Made by a program: the position numbers and the translations under genes. Positions 1 to 8,888 of a stretch of DNA of 64,000 nt are shown one piece after another (the first letter of the stretch is position 1; each line of letters starts with the position of its first letter). The DNA is from Pleomorphomonas sp. T1.2MG-36. Its GTDB lineage: Bacteria > Pseudomonadota > Alphaproteobacteria > Rhizobiales > Pleomorphomonadaceae. The notes beneath the pieces were generated by a model, which saw only the letters and a list, made by a program, of their open reading frames with translations, did not search any database and had not been told where the DNA came from. The DNA lies in the NCBI RefSeq assembly GCF_950100655.1, contig NZ_CATNLY010000001.1, forward strand, positions 310,001 to 374,000. Direction: 5' to 3'.

Positions 1-28
1 CAGGGGCTATATTTTCGAAAACTACTTT

Positions 29-352
29 ATGTTCAACATGATCGTATTTACGATCGGTGTGCTCTGTCTGGCATTGATTGCAAGTTACCACATCCTTGCG
101 AGCCTGCTAATTGCCCTTCCTTTGATGGTCCTTATCAGCACGATAACCACTGCTGCGTATATGATAGTGTTCACCAACGGTCGAGCAATAGATCTATTCT
201 TTAATGATCCTGAAGGGGGGCGAGATTATTTGCTGGAGTCCGGAATTGAATTTGGCTTGACGGGTATTGTTCTAGCCCCAACGCTATTCCTTCTATTTTG
301 GTTTTTCGGGAGAAAAGGAGACAAATCGAATAAGGAAGTTGACCAAAGTTGA
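29..352 (+). CDS. hypothetical small membrane protein, AT-rich
   Basis: The 107-residue product is not recognised. It has hydrophobic stretches at about residues 4-50 (two or three helices, broken by short polar turns) and another at about 72-93. A polar loop with the acidic stretch NDPEGGRDY lies between them, and the tail is charged and Lys-rich. This predicts a small inner-membrane protein. Codons are clearly richer in A and T than in the following genes, which suggests transfer. It sits just beyond the 3' end of tRNA-Ser, a common island insertion site. No Shine-Dalgarno motif is clear, and ATG at 38 is an equally possible start. Confidence 0.5.
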   Translation: MFNMIVFTIGVLCLALIASYHILASLLIALPLMVLISTITTAAYMIVFTNGRAIDLFFNDPEGGRDYLLESGIEFGLTGIVLAPTLFLLFWFFGRKGDKSNKEVDQS

Positions 353-474
353 CCGGCTAAAGCCGAATGCTTGGTAGCATCTACGCTGCCGCCTGGGAAA
401 CTCCGGTCAGTAAACCATCTCGCTGCAACTCCGGCGGTTGTAGCGCGAGCGGTTTGTCAGAGACCACCGCCCTG

Positions 475-529
475 AAATCCAACAAGCCGCGTCGAAAACA
501 CAGCTCCCATCACAACGTCAGTTGGATTT
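475..529. repeat. inverted repeat next to tRNA-Ser 3' end
   Basis: The 9-bp arms AAATCCAAC (475-483) and GTTGGATTT (521-529) are perfect complements separated by 37 bases. The right arm touches the CCA end of tRNA-Ser. It could be a weak termination or processing structure for the tRNA transcript. The rest of 353-474 holds nothing I recognise. Confidence 0.35.
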
Positions 530-618
530 GGCGGACGGAGTGAGATTCGAACTCACGGAGGGCTTACACCCTCGGCGGTTTTCAAGACCGCTGCCTTAAA
601 CCACTCGGCCATCCGTCC
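529..618 (-). tRNA. tRNA-Ser (anticodon UGA)
   Basis: Read on the minus strand, the 90-base sequence begins GGACGGATGGCCGAGTGG and ends with an encoded CCA. The anticodon loop CTTGAAA gives anticodon TGA, which reads UCA serine codons. A long variable arm typical of class II tRNAs follows the anticodon stem, and the T-loop GTTCGAATC is present. The acceptor stem pairs GGACGGA with TCCGTCC. The 3' end faces the AT-rich left edge of the window. Confidence 0.96.
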
Positions 619-669
619 ATGCCGGCGCGCGACCATGTCGACTTTTCACCGTCTTGGCAAGGGGTTCGC

Positions 670-1155
670 TCACTCTCGCGAGCGAAGAAGCCTTGCCTTT
701 TCCCGGTTCCAGTCGCGTTCCTTGGTCGCCTGCCGCTTGTCGTGCAGCTTCTTGCCTTCGGCCACCGAAATCTCGCACTTGGCCATGCCGCGCTCGTTGA
801 AATAGAGGCGAAGCGGCACGATGGTCATGCCCTGGCGCTGGATCGAGACGATCAGCCGGTCGATCTGCTTGCGATGCAGCAGAAGCTTCCGGGGGCGGCG
901 CAGCTCGTGATTGAATCGGTTGCCCTGAAGATATTCCGGGATATGGGCGTTGTAGAGGTAGACCTCGCTGCCCGCGACGCCGACATAGGCTTCGCCGAGA
1001 TTGATGCGCCCGGCACGCAGGCTTTTCACCTCCGTGCCGAGCAGCATGATTCCCGCCTCCAGCTTTTCGCCGAGCGCATAGTGATAGCGCGCCGCCCTGT
1101 TATCGGCGACGACCTTCCGGTTCGGATCGGCCTTTTTCTTCTTCTGCGCCATCAC
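670..1155 (-). CDS. smpB: SsrA-binding protein SmpB
   Basis: SmpB binds tmRNA and delivers it to stalled ribosomes for trans-translation. The 161-residue product has the family's oligonucleotide-binding core with GTEVKSLR (about residues 40-47), NAHIPEY and the basic C-terminal tail [19 protein letters not shown], which becomes helical in the ribosomal mRNA channel. Length matches the usual 150-160. The ORF opens with two Met codons, and the second (MAQKKKK) is an equally good start. It lies 10 bases after dapA on the same strand, the frequent alphaproteobacterial dapA-smpB arrangement, so the two are probably co-transcribed. Confidence 0.96.
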   Translation of the reverse strand: MMAQKKKKADPNRKVVADNRAARYHYALGEKLEAGIMLLGTEVKSLRAGRINLGEAYVGVAGSEVYLYNAHIPEYLQGNRFNHELRRPRKLLLHRKQIDRLIVSIQRQGMTIVPLRLYFNERGMAKCEISVAEGKKLHDKRQATKERDWNREKARLLRSRE

Positions 1156-1165
1156 CTGGTGCCCA

Positions 1166-2041
1166 TCAGCTCAAGAGGCCGGCATGCTCGAGCGCCTTGC
1201 GCAGCGCCGTTTCTGTCGACGGCGCCACCGGCACCAGCGGCAGACGCAGCTCATTCTGCATCTTGCCGATCAGCGACAAGGCGTATTTGGCGCCCTGCGG
1301 ATTCGGCTCGATGAACAGCGCATGGTGCAGCGGATAGAGCTTGTCCTGGATCGACAGCGCCTTGGCGAAGTCGCCCGCCAGACAGGCGTTCTGGAACTCC
1401 GCGCAGAGACGCGGCGCTATGTTGGCCGTCACCGAAATGCAGCCATGGCCGCCGTGCGCCATGAACGCCAGCGCGGTGCCGTCCTCGCCGGACAACTGGA
1501 TGAAGCCGGGGCCCATCGCCTGCCGCTGCGCGGACACGCGCTCGACTTTCGCCGTGGCATCCTTGACGCCGACGATGTTCCTGAGCTCGTTGAGTCGGGC
1601 CATCGTCTCCACCGACATGTCGATCACCGACCGGCCGGGGATGTTGTAGATGAAGATCGGCAGGCCGACGGCGTCGTTGATCGCCTTGAAGTGCCGGTAA
1701 AGGCCCTCCTGGTTCGGCTTGTTGTAGTAGGGCGTGACGACGAGAAGCGCGTTCGCCCCGGCCTTTTCGGCAAACTGGGCGAGATCGATCGCCTCGGCCG
1801 TGTTGTTCGAGCCGGCACCGGCTATCACCGGCACGCGCCCCGATGCGACCTTGACGCAGGCCTCGACCACCCGTTTGTGCTCGTCATGGCTCAGCGTCGG
1901 GCTTTCGCCCGTGGTTCCCACCGGAACCAGGCCATGACTACCTTCCGTGACTTGCCAATCGACGAAAGCCTCGAAGGCCTTCCAGTCGATGGCGCCGTCG
2001 CGAAAAGGCGTGACGAGCGCGGTGATCGATCCCTTGAACAT
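1166..2041 (-). CDS. dapA: 4-hydroxy-tetrahydrodipicolinate synthase DapA
   Basis: DapA condenses pyruvate with aspartate semialdehyde, the first committed step of lysine and meso-diaminopimelate synthesis in the cytoplasm. The 291-residue TIM-barrel protein has GTTGES (residues 42-47, containing the catalytic threonines), Tyr132 in IYNIPGRS and the Schiff-base Lys160 in IVGVKDAT. These match E. coli Thr44/45, Tyr133 and Lys161 within one residue. It is the first gene of a probable dapA-smpB operon and is divergent from the lytic transglycosylase across a 229-base gap. Confidence 0.97.
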   Translation of the reverse strand: MFKGSITALVTPFRDGAIDWKAFEAFVDWQVTEGSHGLVPVGTTGESPTLSHDEHKRVVEACVKVASGRVPVIAGAGSNNTAEAIDLAQFAEKAGANALLVVTPYYNKPNQEGLYRHFKAINDAVGLPIFIYNIPGRSVIDMSVETMARLNELRNIVGVKDATAKVERVSAQRQAMGPGFIQLSGEDGTALAFMAHGGHGCISVTANIAPRLCAEFQNACLAGDFAKALSIQDKLYPLHHALFIEPNPQGAKYALSLIGKMQNELRLPLVPVAPSTETALRKALEHAGLLS

Positions 2042-2270
2042 GATCCCTCTTCATGATGGACTGGGCAAGGTGCGAAAGTGCACCCCGGTCCGCAGCCGGC
2101 GGACAATAAGGCGAGGATGGGCGAAGAACAACTGCTCCGCCCGCCTTTGTGGAAATTTGCCACAAAGCCGTGTCACAAATCGGCTTCACCCCCTCCCCGT
2201 CGGCAGCGTCAAGGTTTCCTCAACAAAGTGGCGACATCTTGAAGTTAATTTTCACTTGATGAGGGTTGCC

Positions 2271-4283
2271 ATGCTCAAGACGCCTTCGCTCGTTGCCGCA
2301 CTGCTGATCGCCCTGCCGGCCCTGCTGTCGGAGCCGTTGCCGGCCCTTGCCGCCCCCTCGGCCGACATTACGGGCGCTCTGCCGAACGTGTCGCAAAGCA
2401 ACATCGACGGCCTGCGCTCGGCCCTCAACGCACTTGATTCCAAGAACCTTTCCGGCGCCCTCTCGATTGCGGCCAACCTGCCCGTGATCGATCGTGACAT
2501 CGTGACATGGATGGCCATTCGGCGAGGTGTCGAGGGCCTGACGCCGGCCAGCATCACCGACTTCGCCCGCCGTCGGCCCGACTGGCCGTCGGTGGAGCTG
2601 ATGCGCCGCCGTGCCGAGCAGGCGCTGTCGGACATGAATCTCTCGCCGGCCGACGAGATCGCCGCTTATGCCGGCTCGGCCCCGATCTCCGACAAGGGAA
2701 CGAAATCGCTCGCCCGCGCCTTGATCGCCGCCGGTCGCAATTCCGACGCCTCGGCCCTGCTCGGCGCCTGGTGGGCGCGTGAGCGCCTGTCGCCCGCCGA
2801 AGACAAGGCGGTGATCGCCGAGTTCGGCAAGGTGCTGACGCGCGCCCAGCACAAGGCGCGCTACGACATGCTGATGTATGCCGATCGCGTCACCCAGGCG
2901 GCCGCGCTGACGCCCTACCTGCCGAACGGCTTCGCCGACCTCGCCACCGCGCGCACCGCCGTGCTGCGCGGTGGAGCCGATGCCGGCCGCAAGCTCGATG
3001 CCGTGCCAAAGGCGGCCCGCAAGGACCCGCTCTACGCCTTCACGCTGGCTGAGTGGCATCGCCGCGCCGATCGGCCGGATCAAGCGGCCAAGGCCATTCT
3101 CTCGGTCGATGCCAAGGCCACCGCGCTGCACGGCGACGAGTGGTGGGTGGAGCGCCGCATCGTTTCCCGCGACCTCATGGAACAGAACAACCATCGCCTT
3201 GCCTACAAGGTGGTAGCCAACCACGCGGGGGGCGGTGAGACGACGCTGCAGGAAGCCTACTTCCATGCCGGCTGGTACGCCCTGCGCTTCCTCAAGGATC
3301 CGCAATCGGCACTGAAGCACTTCGGCCAACTGGAAAAGGTGTCGCAAAAGCCGATTTCCCGCGCCCGCGCCAACTACTGGATGGCGCGCGCCGAGGAGGC
3401 AGCGGGACGCACGGGCAACGCGCGGGAGCGCTACGGTCGCGCGGCGGCCGACGAGTTCACCTTCTACGGCCAGCTATCGCGCGTGAAGCTCGGCCTTTCC
3501 AACCTCGGCCTGCCGCCGGCGCCCAAGCCGACCGAGGCCGATCGCGCCGCATTCGCGCGCACCGAGCTGGCCCGCGTCCTGGTGCAACTGCTCAGGACCG
3601 GCCGGGAGAGCGACGCCAACCTGCTCTATCTCGAACTGGCCAAGACGCTGCCCACGGGCGGACAGGTCGCACTGCTCGCTAGCTTTGCCGAAAGCCAGGG
3701 CGACCATCGCCTTGCCCTTCAGATCGGCAAGCTCGCCGCCGACCGCGGCCTTGGGGCGGAACGGCTCGCCTTCCCGCTCGACGCCATCCCCGAAAGCGCC
3801 CGCCATCAGAAGCTCGTGGAAACGGCGATGGTCTACGGCATCGCCCGCCAGGAAAGCGCCTTCGATCCTCGCGCTCGTTCGTCAGCCGGCGCACTCGGTC
3901 TTCTGCAGCTGATTCCGTCGACGGCCGCCAATACGGCCAAGGCGATCGGCGTCAAATACTCCAAGGATCGCCTGACCAGCGATCCCGGCTACAACGCCAC
4001 GCTGGGCGCTGCCCATCTGCGCGAGCTGCTCGACGAGTTCGGCGGCTCCTACATCCTGACCTTTGCCGCCTACAACGCCGGCAAAAGCCGCGTCCGGGAG
4101 TGGGTGCGGCGCTTCGGGGATCCGCGCAACCCAGGTGTCGATCCGGTCGACTGGATCGAGAGCATTCCCTATGGGGAGACGCGCAACTACGTGCAGCGCG
4201 TGCTGGAGAATATCCAGGTCTATCGCGAGCGCCTTGACGGAGCCCGTCTCGCCATCTCCGAGGATCTTCGGCGCGGCAGTTGA
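2271..4283 (+). CDS. soluble lytic murein transglycosylase (Slt-type)
   Basis: This periplasmic enzyme should cleave the MurNAc-GlcNAc bond of peptidoglycan to give 1,6-anhydro ends. An N-terminal signal peptide (about residues 1-30, ending ALA-AP) is followed by a roughly 450-residue helical superhelix. The C-terminal GH23 domain has the catalytic Glu528 in ARQESAFDP, then GALGLLQLIP and TFAAYNAGKSRV, the usual motif order. About 670 residues fits the Slt family (E. coli Slt is 645). The reading frame stays open far upstream, but ATG 2271 has GAGGG five bases before it and begins the signal peptide. ATG 2259 is the alternative. Confidence 0.93.
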   Translation: MLKTPSLVAALLIALPALLSEPLPALAAPSADITGALPNVSQSNIDGLRSALNALDSKNLSGALSIAANLPVIDRDIVTWMAIRRGVEGLTPASITDFARRRPDWPSVELMRRRAEQALSDMNLSPADEIAAYAGSAPISDKGTKSLARALIAAGRNSDASALLGAWWARERLSPAEDKAVIAEFGKVLTRAQHKARYDMLMYADRVTQAAALTPYLPNGFADLATARTAVLRGGADAGRKLDAVPKAARKDPLYAFTLAEWHRRADRPDQAAKAILSVDAKATALHGDEWWVERRIVSRDLMEQNNHRLAYKVVANHAGGGETTLQEAYFHAGWYALRFLKDPQSALKHFGQLEKVSQKPISRARANYWMARAEEAAGRTGNARERYGRAAADEFTFYGQLSRVKLGLSNLGLPPAPKPTEADRAAFARTELARVLVQLLRTGRESDANLLYLELAKTLPTGGQVALLASFAESQGDHRLALQIGKLAADRGLGAERLAFPLDAIPESARHQKLVETAMVYGIARQESAFDPRARSSAGALGLLQLIPSTAANTAKAIGVKYSKDRLTSDPGYNATLGAAHLRELLDEFGGSYILTFAAYNAGKSRVREWVRRFGDPRNPGVDPVDWIESIPYGETRNYVQRVLENIQVYRERLDGARLAISEDLRRGS

Positions 4284-4294
4284 GCCGCGCCGAA
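4267..4294. terminator. strong hairpin over slt stop codon
   Basis: A perfect 11-bp stem, TTCGGCGCGGC with GCCGCGCCGAA, encloses a 6-base loop that contains the TGA stop. No T-tract follows on either strand. It sits between two convergent genes and may block or attenuate transcription from both sides. Confidence 0.5.
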
Positions 4295-4307
4295 GCCAGA
4301 ACGAGAC

Positions 4308-6065
4308 CTATTCTTCGTCGGAGCTTTCGCCACCACCCGAATCGTCTCCACCCGACGAATCGTCAACGCTGCCGGAGTCGTCCCCGCCCGAATAGTCCTC
4401 TCCGCCGCCGGAGTCGTCCTGCGCGGCGGAGTCATCTCCGGCAGGTTCGTCGTAGGACTGATCGTCTCCGCCGCTGTCCTGGCCGGACGCGCCCTCGTCG
4501 CCCGTGGCACCCTCGTCGTTGGAAAAACAATCCGCTGGCGGGTTGTCACCGGCGCAGACGTCGCCGCCTTCGTCCGATTGACCGGCGCTATCGTCCTGCA
4601 CTGCGCCGCCATCATCTTGGACCGCGGCGCCGTCGTCTTGCGCGGCACCATCGTCTTGTACCGCGCCATTGTCCTGTACTGCGCCACCATCATCTTGCGT
4701 GGCGCTACCGTCGTCTGCCGCGCCGTCGTCCGTAGCGCCGCCATCGTCAGGCGCCACTTGGTCCTGATTCTGATCTTCGGGAGCCGCCTCATCCGGAGCC
4801 TGTCCGTCCTGGTCGCCGGGCGCTACCGCATCTTGCCCATCGCCATTGTCGACAGCTCCGGCGCAACTCTCAGGCGGGTTCTCGCCCGCGCAGACGTCCC
4901 CGTCAGGAGTGGGTTCGTCGGTTTGAGCTCCGGCAGCATCATCCCGCTGATCGACGGCGCCTTCATCGGGCTGGGGCGGCGCCTCTTCAGTGTTGGCGGG
5001 TTGATCGTCTTGGGCATCCGGCACGGCCGCGTCCGGTTGGGCCGGCTCGGCGGCGGTCGCCTCTTCCGTGTCGATCTGGGTCTCGACGCTATCGAGGGTC
5101 TGCCGCTCCTCGGAGGACTGATAGAGGCCTTCGACTTCGCTGACGCTGGCGCCCGAGGTCTCCACCGTCGTTTCGGCAGCGGTGAACTCCGTCTCGCTCA
5201 GACCGAATTCGTAGCTCTCGGAAACCTCGACCGTCTGCTCGTAGGACGTCCAGGTATACTCTTCGTAATAGGTCACCGATTCCCGATAGAAATATTGCGT
5301 CTCGGTTGAAATTGTCTGCCAGGATTCCCGGTAGTCGACGGCATACGCAGGTTCGTAGGCCGAGTAGTACTCGTAAGCGCCGGCGTAATAGCCGTATATC
5401 TCGGCCATCAGCATGGACGCATACCATAGCTGGTCGGCCTGACGGCTGGCTGCGTCGGCCTCTCTCAGAAGGGCCAGAAGGTGGGCTCGTTGCGCCGCCG
5501 CTTGCGCTGCCGCCCGGCGATCGCCTCTCTGGCTTACGCTACGCGCCATCAACTCGCGGCGCATGCGGCTGATCTTGCGCGCACTGGCCGTGGCTTGCTT
5601 TTGCGACCAGTGTGGCGTGCCGACATTGACGGCCTTGAGATAGGTTTTCCAGAGTCCGTTGAGGGACTTCAGGGAACTGGCGATTTTAGGATCACGAATC
5701 CCCGACAGCTGATAGGCGCTGTTGAGCTTGGCGAGCGAGGTCGAGACCTTGGGCAGCGCAGCCCCCATTTTGCGGTTGTCGTGCGCCCTGCTGGCCGCGG
5801 CGACGTCCCGATAGGCGTTGGCGACATCGATCAAGCCCTTCAGAAACGGTGCCGACCTGCCGCGCGCTTCCTTGGGCAAGGCAGTGTAGCTCTTGGCAAT
5901 GACCGTGACGGCAACCTGTTGTCGGCCTAGCATTTGCGCCGCGGTGAGCCTGACCGGGGCATTCTGCGCGGCGGCAAAGGCCCGTGCCCCCTCCGTGACA
6001 GCGAGTGGCCCGCCCGCCAGGACCGCGGCCGACAGCATGAGAACTTTCACAAGACGCGCTATCAT
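4308..6065 (-). CDS. secreted acidic repeat protein of unknown function
   Basis: The product (585 residues) is not recognised. A signal peptide spans about residues 1-30. A basic helical region follows to about residue 190, then a Tyr-rich segment around MAEIYGYYAGAYEYYSAYEP, then about 300 residues rich in Asp, Gln, Ala, Gly and Ser, with short repeats such as QDDGAA and GGAVQDD. Two near-copies of DVCAGxNPPxxC lie at about residues 390-402 and 502-514 and hold Cys pairs eight residues apart. The start was chosen because GGGAGAA lies at good distance from the second of two adjacent ATGs (6065 rather than 6068). The extreme acidity suggests a cell-surface or periplasmic spacer, possibly cation-binding. 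That role is inference. Confidence 0.8.
   Translation of the reverse strand: MIARLVKVLMLSAAVLAGGPLAVTEGARAFAAAQNAPVRLTAAQMLGRQQVAVTVIAKSYTALPKEARGRSAPFLKGLIDVANAYRDVAAASRAHDNRKMGAALPKVSTSLAKLNSAYQLSGIRDPKIASSLKSLNGLWKTYLKAVNVGTPHWSQKQATASARKISRMRRELMARSVSQRGDRRAAAQAAAQRAHLLALLREADAASRQADQLWYASMLMAEIYGYYAGAYEYYSAYEPAYAVDYRESWQTISTETQYFYRESVTYYEEYTWTSYEQTVEVSESYEFGLSETEFTAAETTVETSGASVSEVEGLYQSSEERQTLDSVETQIDTEEATAAEPAQPDAAVPDAQDDQPANTEEAPPQPDEGAVDQRDDAAGAQTDEPTPDGDVCAGENPPESCAGAVDNGDGQDAVAPGDQDGQAPDEAAPEDQNQDQVAPDDGGATDDGAADDGSATQDDGGAVQDNGAVQDDGAAQDDGAAVQDDGGAVQDDSAGQSDEGGDVCAGDNPPADCFSNDEGATGDEGASGQDSGGDDQSYDEPAGDDSAAQDDSGGGEDYSGGDDSGSVDDSSGGDDSGGGESSDEE
4575..4750 (-). repeat. coding low-complexity repeats (DDGA/QDD units)
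   Basis: This part of the acidic secreted protein consists of about ten imperfect units of 6-9 codons with the pattern QDDGA(A/V). The DNA shows matching degenerate direct repeats built on ATCGTCTTG-like words. Such repeats readily change number by slippage, so length variation between strains is expected. Confidence 0.7.
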
Positions 6066-6764
6066 CATTTCTCCCAGACCGGCACGAGCCGACTCTGTTG
6101 GACCGTCCCGTCGATGGAAATCCCTGTGTCCCATCGCCCCACGGCAAGGCGACGAAATCGTTCCGCCTGAAAACGGTCAAGCCAGCAGAATCGATTCACA
6201 ACCCGCGACATCGTTGCGGCATAGCGAGTTGTGTTGCGGATCGGCGAAAATGACACACATTGCTAAGTAAGCGGCAGTTTATCGAGCCTTTTGTCAGGTT
6301 GAATGCACCCTTGCTGCCGGCTTCGATGAAGCGACCGATCGTCTGCTTCCGGATAGGGCAACAAAGCGCCGCGCTTGAAAGAGGCACCATATGCCATCCG
6401 GCGCCGACGATCCGCGAACCGCCACCGACGAGGCCTATCGTCGATCGAACGCTTTTCATCCACGGTGCAGGGCCACGAGGCACTCGTTTGCCTTGGGGGG
6501 CGAGACTTCAAATCCGGATTCGCCGGCAAAGTCTCGCCGGCCTCGTCCTTCGCTCCGAAATGGCCGTTCCCACAGCGACATGTTGAAGGAAATATGCGAG
6601 GGAATTCAGGAGGATTCCGCCAATTTTTCATACACGCCGCGCCCGTCCGACAAAAAGTCGGAAAAGGTCGCTTGACTTCCCCGGAGGCATCCCCTAATTC
6701 ACCGCTCACCAACACGGAACGCGGCGCTGCCGACAAGACAGCGAGCGGAACGATACGGCCCAGC
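6066..6764. other. 699-base intergenic stretch
   Basis: Several open frames cross this stretch on both strands, but none has a convincing Shine-Dalgarno site, recognisable motif or codon pattern. I see no RNA gene other than the tRNA-Asp leader and its promoter at the right end. A small RNA cannot be excluded. Confidence 0.5.
6672..6700 (+). promoter_or_regulatory. likely promoter of tRNA-Asp
   Basis: TTGACT (6672-6677) and TAATTC (6695-6700) are separated by 17 bases and lie about 65 bases before the mature tRNA-Asp. The -35 element is a 5/6 match to the housekeeping consensus, preceded by the C favoured in alphaproteobacteria. Confidence 0.5.
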
Positions 6765-6841
6765 GGGGGTGTAGCTCAGTTGGTTAGAGTGCCGGCCTGT
6801 CACGCCGGAGGTCGCGGGTTCGAGCCCCGTCACTCCCGCCA
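6765..6841 (+). tRNA. tRNA-Asp (anticodon GUC)
   Basis: This is a 77-base cloverleaf. The acceptor arm GGGGGTG pairs with CACTCCC, the D-arm contains AGCTCAGTTGGTTAGAG, the anticodon loop CTGTCAC gives anticodon GTC, and the T-loop is GTTCGAGCC. The CCA end is encoded. A housekeeping-like promoter lies upstream at 6672-6700. Confidence 0.97.
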
Positions 6842-7113
6842 TTTTCACAAAATAGATATAGAAGTCATCGCCTTGGGCGATGTTCTTCATTTTTGGCTTC
6901 AGGTCACGGCTGAAGGCTCTGAGCCTCTCTGCGCCTGACGTGTTGAGCCTCGGTTCCATCTCGTCGGCGGTTCGCGGCATGCCGGGTAACCCAATTCCAC
7001 CCCGTCGGAAACAAGGTTGCCCAGCCGAGCGGTAGAGGGTCAGAGCCTGAACTCCGTCCGGTAAAGCGGTCCGCGCACCCAAACCGCATTGGCGAATGCG
7101 TCCTGGGCGAAGA

Positions 7114-7650
7114 TCATCCTTCGCCGTTCAGGATGGCATGCGTCGGCAACACTTCGACGCCGCCGGGTGCGATCAATCCGCCCCAGACCCAGTTATGATG
7201 CTCGATGATGGCCCGGGCCGTCAGATGCGGCCGATCGGACACTGTATGAGCGTCGGCGACGGGAACCACAGACCGGCCGAGGGTGACGGCCTGCCGTACG
7301 GTGGCGTCGACGCAAAAGTCGGTTGCCCAGCCGGTGACGAACAGCCGCTCGGCGCCAAGATCGCCGAGGATCTCGGATAGCGGACTGTCATGGAACGGAT
7401 CGTTGAGCGTCTTGGCGACCACAATATCCTCGGGCGCTCGTCGCAACTCCGGCAGAAACCGCCAACCGGGCGTGCCCAGCTCGAACCGGTCTCCCTTGTC
7501 GCCGCAGTGCTGGATGAACAACACCCGGCCGCCCCGCTTCCGAATGGCACCACCAAGGGCATTGATGCGACCGACGACACCGAGGAGATCGTACTTCGGA
7601 GCGCCTTCCCTAAGGCCGACCTGCATATCGACGACGAGCATCACGTCCAT
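7114..7650 (-). CDS. isochorismatase-family cysteine hydrolase
   Basis: A cytoplasmic alpha/beta hydrolase of the isochorismatase/nicotinamidase fold. The catalytic triad is visible as Asp8 (VVDMQ), Lys80 (AKTLNDPF) and Cys113 (TDFCVDATVR). The 178-residue length is normal for the small members, which hydrolyse amides, ureas or vinyl ethers. The substrate cannot be read from the sequence. The start has GGAGG five bases upstream. It stands alone, facing tRNA-Asp and divergent from rpsF. A second, longer family member lies at 21820-22512. Confidence 0.85.
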   Translation of the reverse strand: MDVMLVVDMQVGLREGAPKYDLLGVVGRINALGGAIRKRGGRVLFIQHCGDKGDRFELGTPGWRFLPELRRAPEDIVVAKTLNDPFHDSPLSEILGDLGAERLFVTGWATDFCVDATVRQAVTLGRSVVPVADAHTVSDRPHLTARAIIEHHNWVWGGLIAPGGVEVLPTHAILNGEG

Positions 7651-8014
7651 GTCGGCCTCCTCGCCGTTTCACCCCAAGGAGTTCAGCCAAGCATGGCCGG
7701 ACGGCCTTGACCATCCGGGCAAATCCCTGTGCCGTGCAACAATCGCCGGAAGGGCGGCCCAAGCGCCGCCGCGGGCCGATTTTGCTTGCCGCACCGGCGT
7801 GTTTCCTGTAATGAGCGCGCCATCGTTCAAGATGGACGGTACCCGGCTGGGGGCTGAACGGAAGGTGACCGCGTCGCAAGGCAAGGTCTCTGATCCTCGA
7901 ACAAGGATCGTCTTCCCGTGTCTCCGCTCTCGATCTCGTATCTGTGGAGCCTTTCGGAGGGTTCGCAGAGGCTTGGCGCCGGGTGGTCAATGAACCGAGA
8001 AAGGCTGTACCGAC
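7651..8014 (+). other. rpsF upstream region
   Basis: This 364-base gap between the divergent cysteine hydrolase gene and rpsF must hold the promoter of the ribosomal operon. An imperfect GC-rich hairpin (AGCCT at about 7950 with AGGCT at about 7970) lies some 40 bases before the rpsF start and could be part of an S6/S18 autoregulatory leader, but I cannot match it to the known leader motif. No gene is supported here. Confidence 0.35.
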
Positions 8015-8461
8015 ATGGCGCTCTACGAGCACGTGTTCCTGGTCCGCCAGGACGTTTCCGCCCAGCAGGTGGAAGCGATCGCTGACCAGTATAAGGCCGT
8101 CATTGAAAGCAATGGCGGCGCGGTGAAGAAGGTGGAGAACTGGGGCCTGCGCGCCCTCGCCTACCGCGTCAAGAAAAACCGCAAGGCTCACTACGTCCTG
8201 TTCAATCTCGATGCGCCGCACGCGGCCGTCGCCGAGATGGAGCGCCAGGAGAGCCTCAGCGAAGACATCCTCCGCACGATGACCATTCGCGTCGACGAGC
8301 TGGAAGAAGGCCCGTCGGCCATGCTCCAGAAGCGCGACCGTGACGAGCGCGATGGCGCGCCGGCTGGCCGTGGCGACCGTGGTGGCTTCCGCGGTGGCGA
8401 TCGTGGCCCGCGCCGCGACCGTGCCCCCCGTCGTGAAACCGAAGCTGGGGATATGGAATAA
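8015..8461 (+). CDS. rpsF: 30S ribosomal protein S6
   Basis: S6 sits on the 30S platform bound to S18. The N-terminal ~95 residues form the S6 fold ([39 protein letters not shown]). As in many alphaproteobacteria, a charged Arg/Gly/Asp-rich tail follows ([20 protein letters not shown]), bringing the length to 148 residues. The stop is two bases before rpsR, and the order rpsF-rpsR-DUF2232-rplI-dnaB marks a conserved operon. Confidence 0.97.
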   Translation: MALYEHVFLVRQDVSAQQVEAIADQYKAVIESNGGAVKKVENWGLRALAYRVKKNRKAHYVLFNLDAPHAAVAEMERQESLSEDILRTMTIRVDELEEGPSAMLQKRDRDERDGAPAGRGDRGGFRGGDRGPRRDRAPRRETEAGDME

Positions 8462-8463
8462 TC

Positions 8464-8712
8464 ATGGAAATCACCTCCCTCCCGGCCGCCCGTCGTCCGT
8501 TCTTCCGTCGCCGGAAGACCTGCCCGTTCTCCGGTGCCAACGCCCCGAAGATCGACTACAAGGACGTGCGTCTGCTGCAGCGCTACATCTCCGAGCGTGG
8601 CAAGATCGTTCCTTCCCGCATCACTGCGGTATCGGCCAAGAAGCAGCGCGAACTCGCCCAGGCGATCAAGCGCGCCCGTATCCTCGGCCTGCTGCCGTTC
8701 ATCATCAAGTGA
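8464..8712 (+). CDS. rpsR: 30S ribosomal protein S18
   Basis: An 82-residue basic protein with the hallmark [15 protein letters not shown] start and the core [43 protein letters not shown]. It pairs with S6 in the small subunit. It begins two bases after the rpsF stop, so translation of the two is probably coupled, giving equal amounts of the two partners. Confidence 0.98.
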   Translation: MEITSLPAARRPFFRRRKTCPFSGANAPKIDYKDVRLLQRYISERGKIVPSRITAVSAKKQRELAQAIKRARILGLLPFIIK

Positions 8713-8888
8713 TGACGGGCGCCTGACGGCGCATTGAGACATCCGGCGTCGCGGTCACGATCGTGGCGCCGTTCCTGCAAAGTTGGGATGCGGCCGTTCG
8801 GCTCGGCACCCCTAACCGCCCGGCGGCACCGGCCGTCGATCACAGCATCGATCGTTCTTCAGCGATCGCGCGGGACAGCGAGACCAAA

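Noticed and set aside
1947..2270. Long in-frame upstream extension of the lytic transglycosylase reading frame
   Set aside because: It runs antisense through the start of dapA and lacks a ribosome-binding site. The signal peptide begins at 2271.
4575..4750. Short direct repeats that might suggest a CRISPR array
   Set aside because: Units are imperfect, in frame and code for QDDGA-type peptide repeats. There are no constant repeats with unique spacers.
4280..5309. Long plus-strand reading frames opposite the acidic repeat gene
   Set aside because: They are products of the repeated GTC/ATC codons of the minus-strand gene, Arg-rich and without motifs or ribosome-binding sites.
6263..6736. 157-codon minus-strand open frame between the acidic protein gene and tRNA-Asp
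   Set aside because: The predicted protein is Arg/Pro-rich with no motif, its start lacks a Shine-Dalgarno site, and it covers the tRNA promoter.
7940..7980. Known S6/S18 autoregulatory leader motif before rpsF
   Set aside because: An imperfect hairpin exists, but I could not match the conserved bulged CCG structure of the described leader, so it is only mentioned as a region note.
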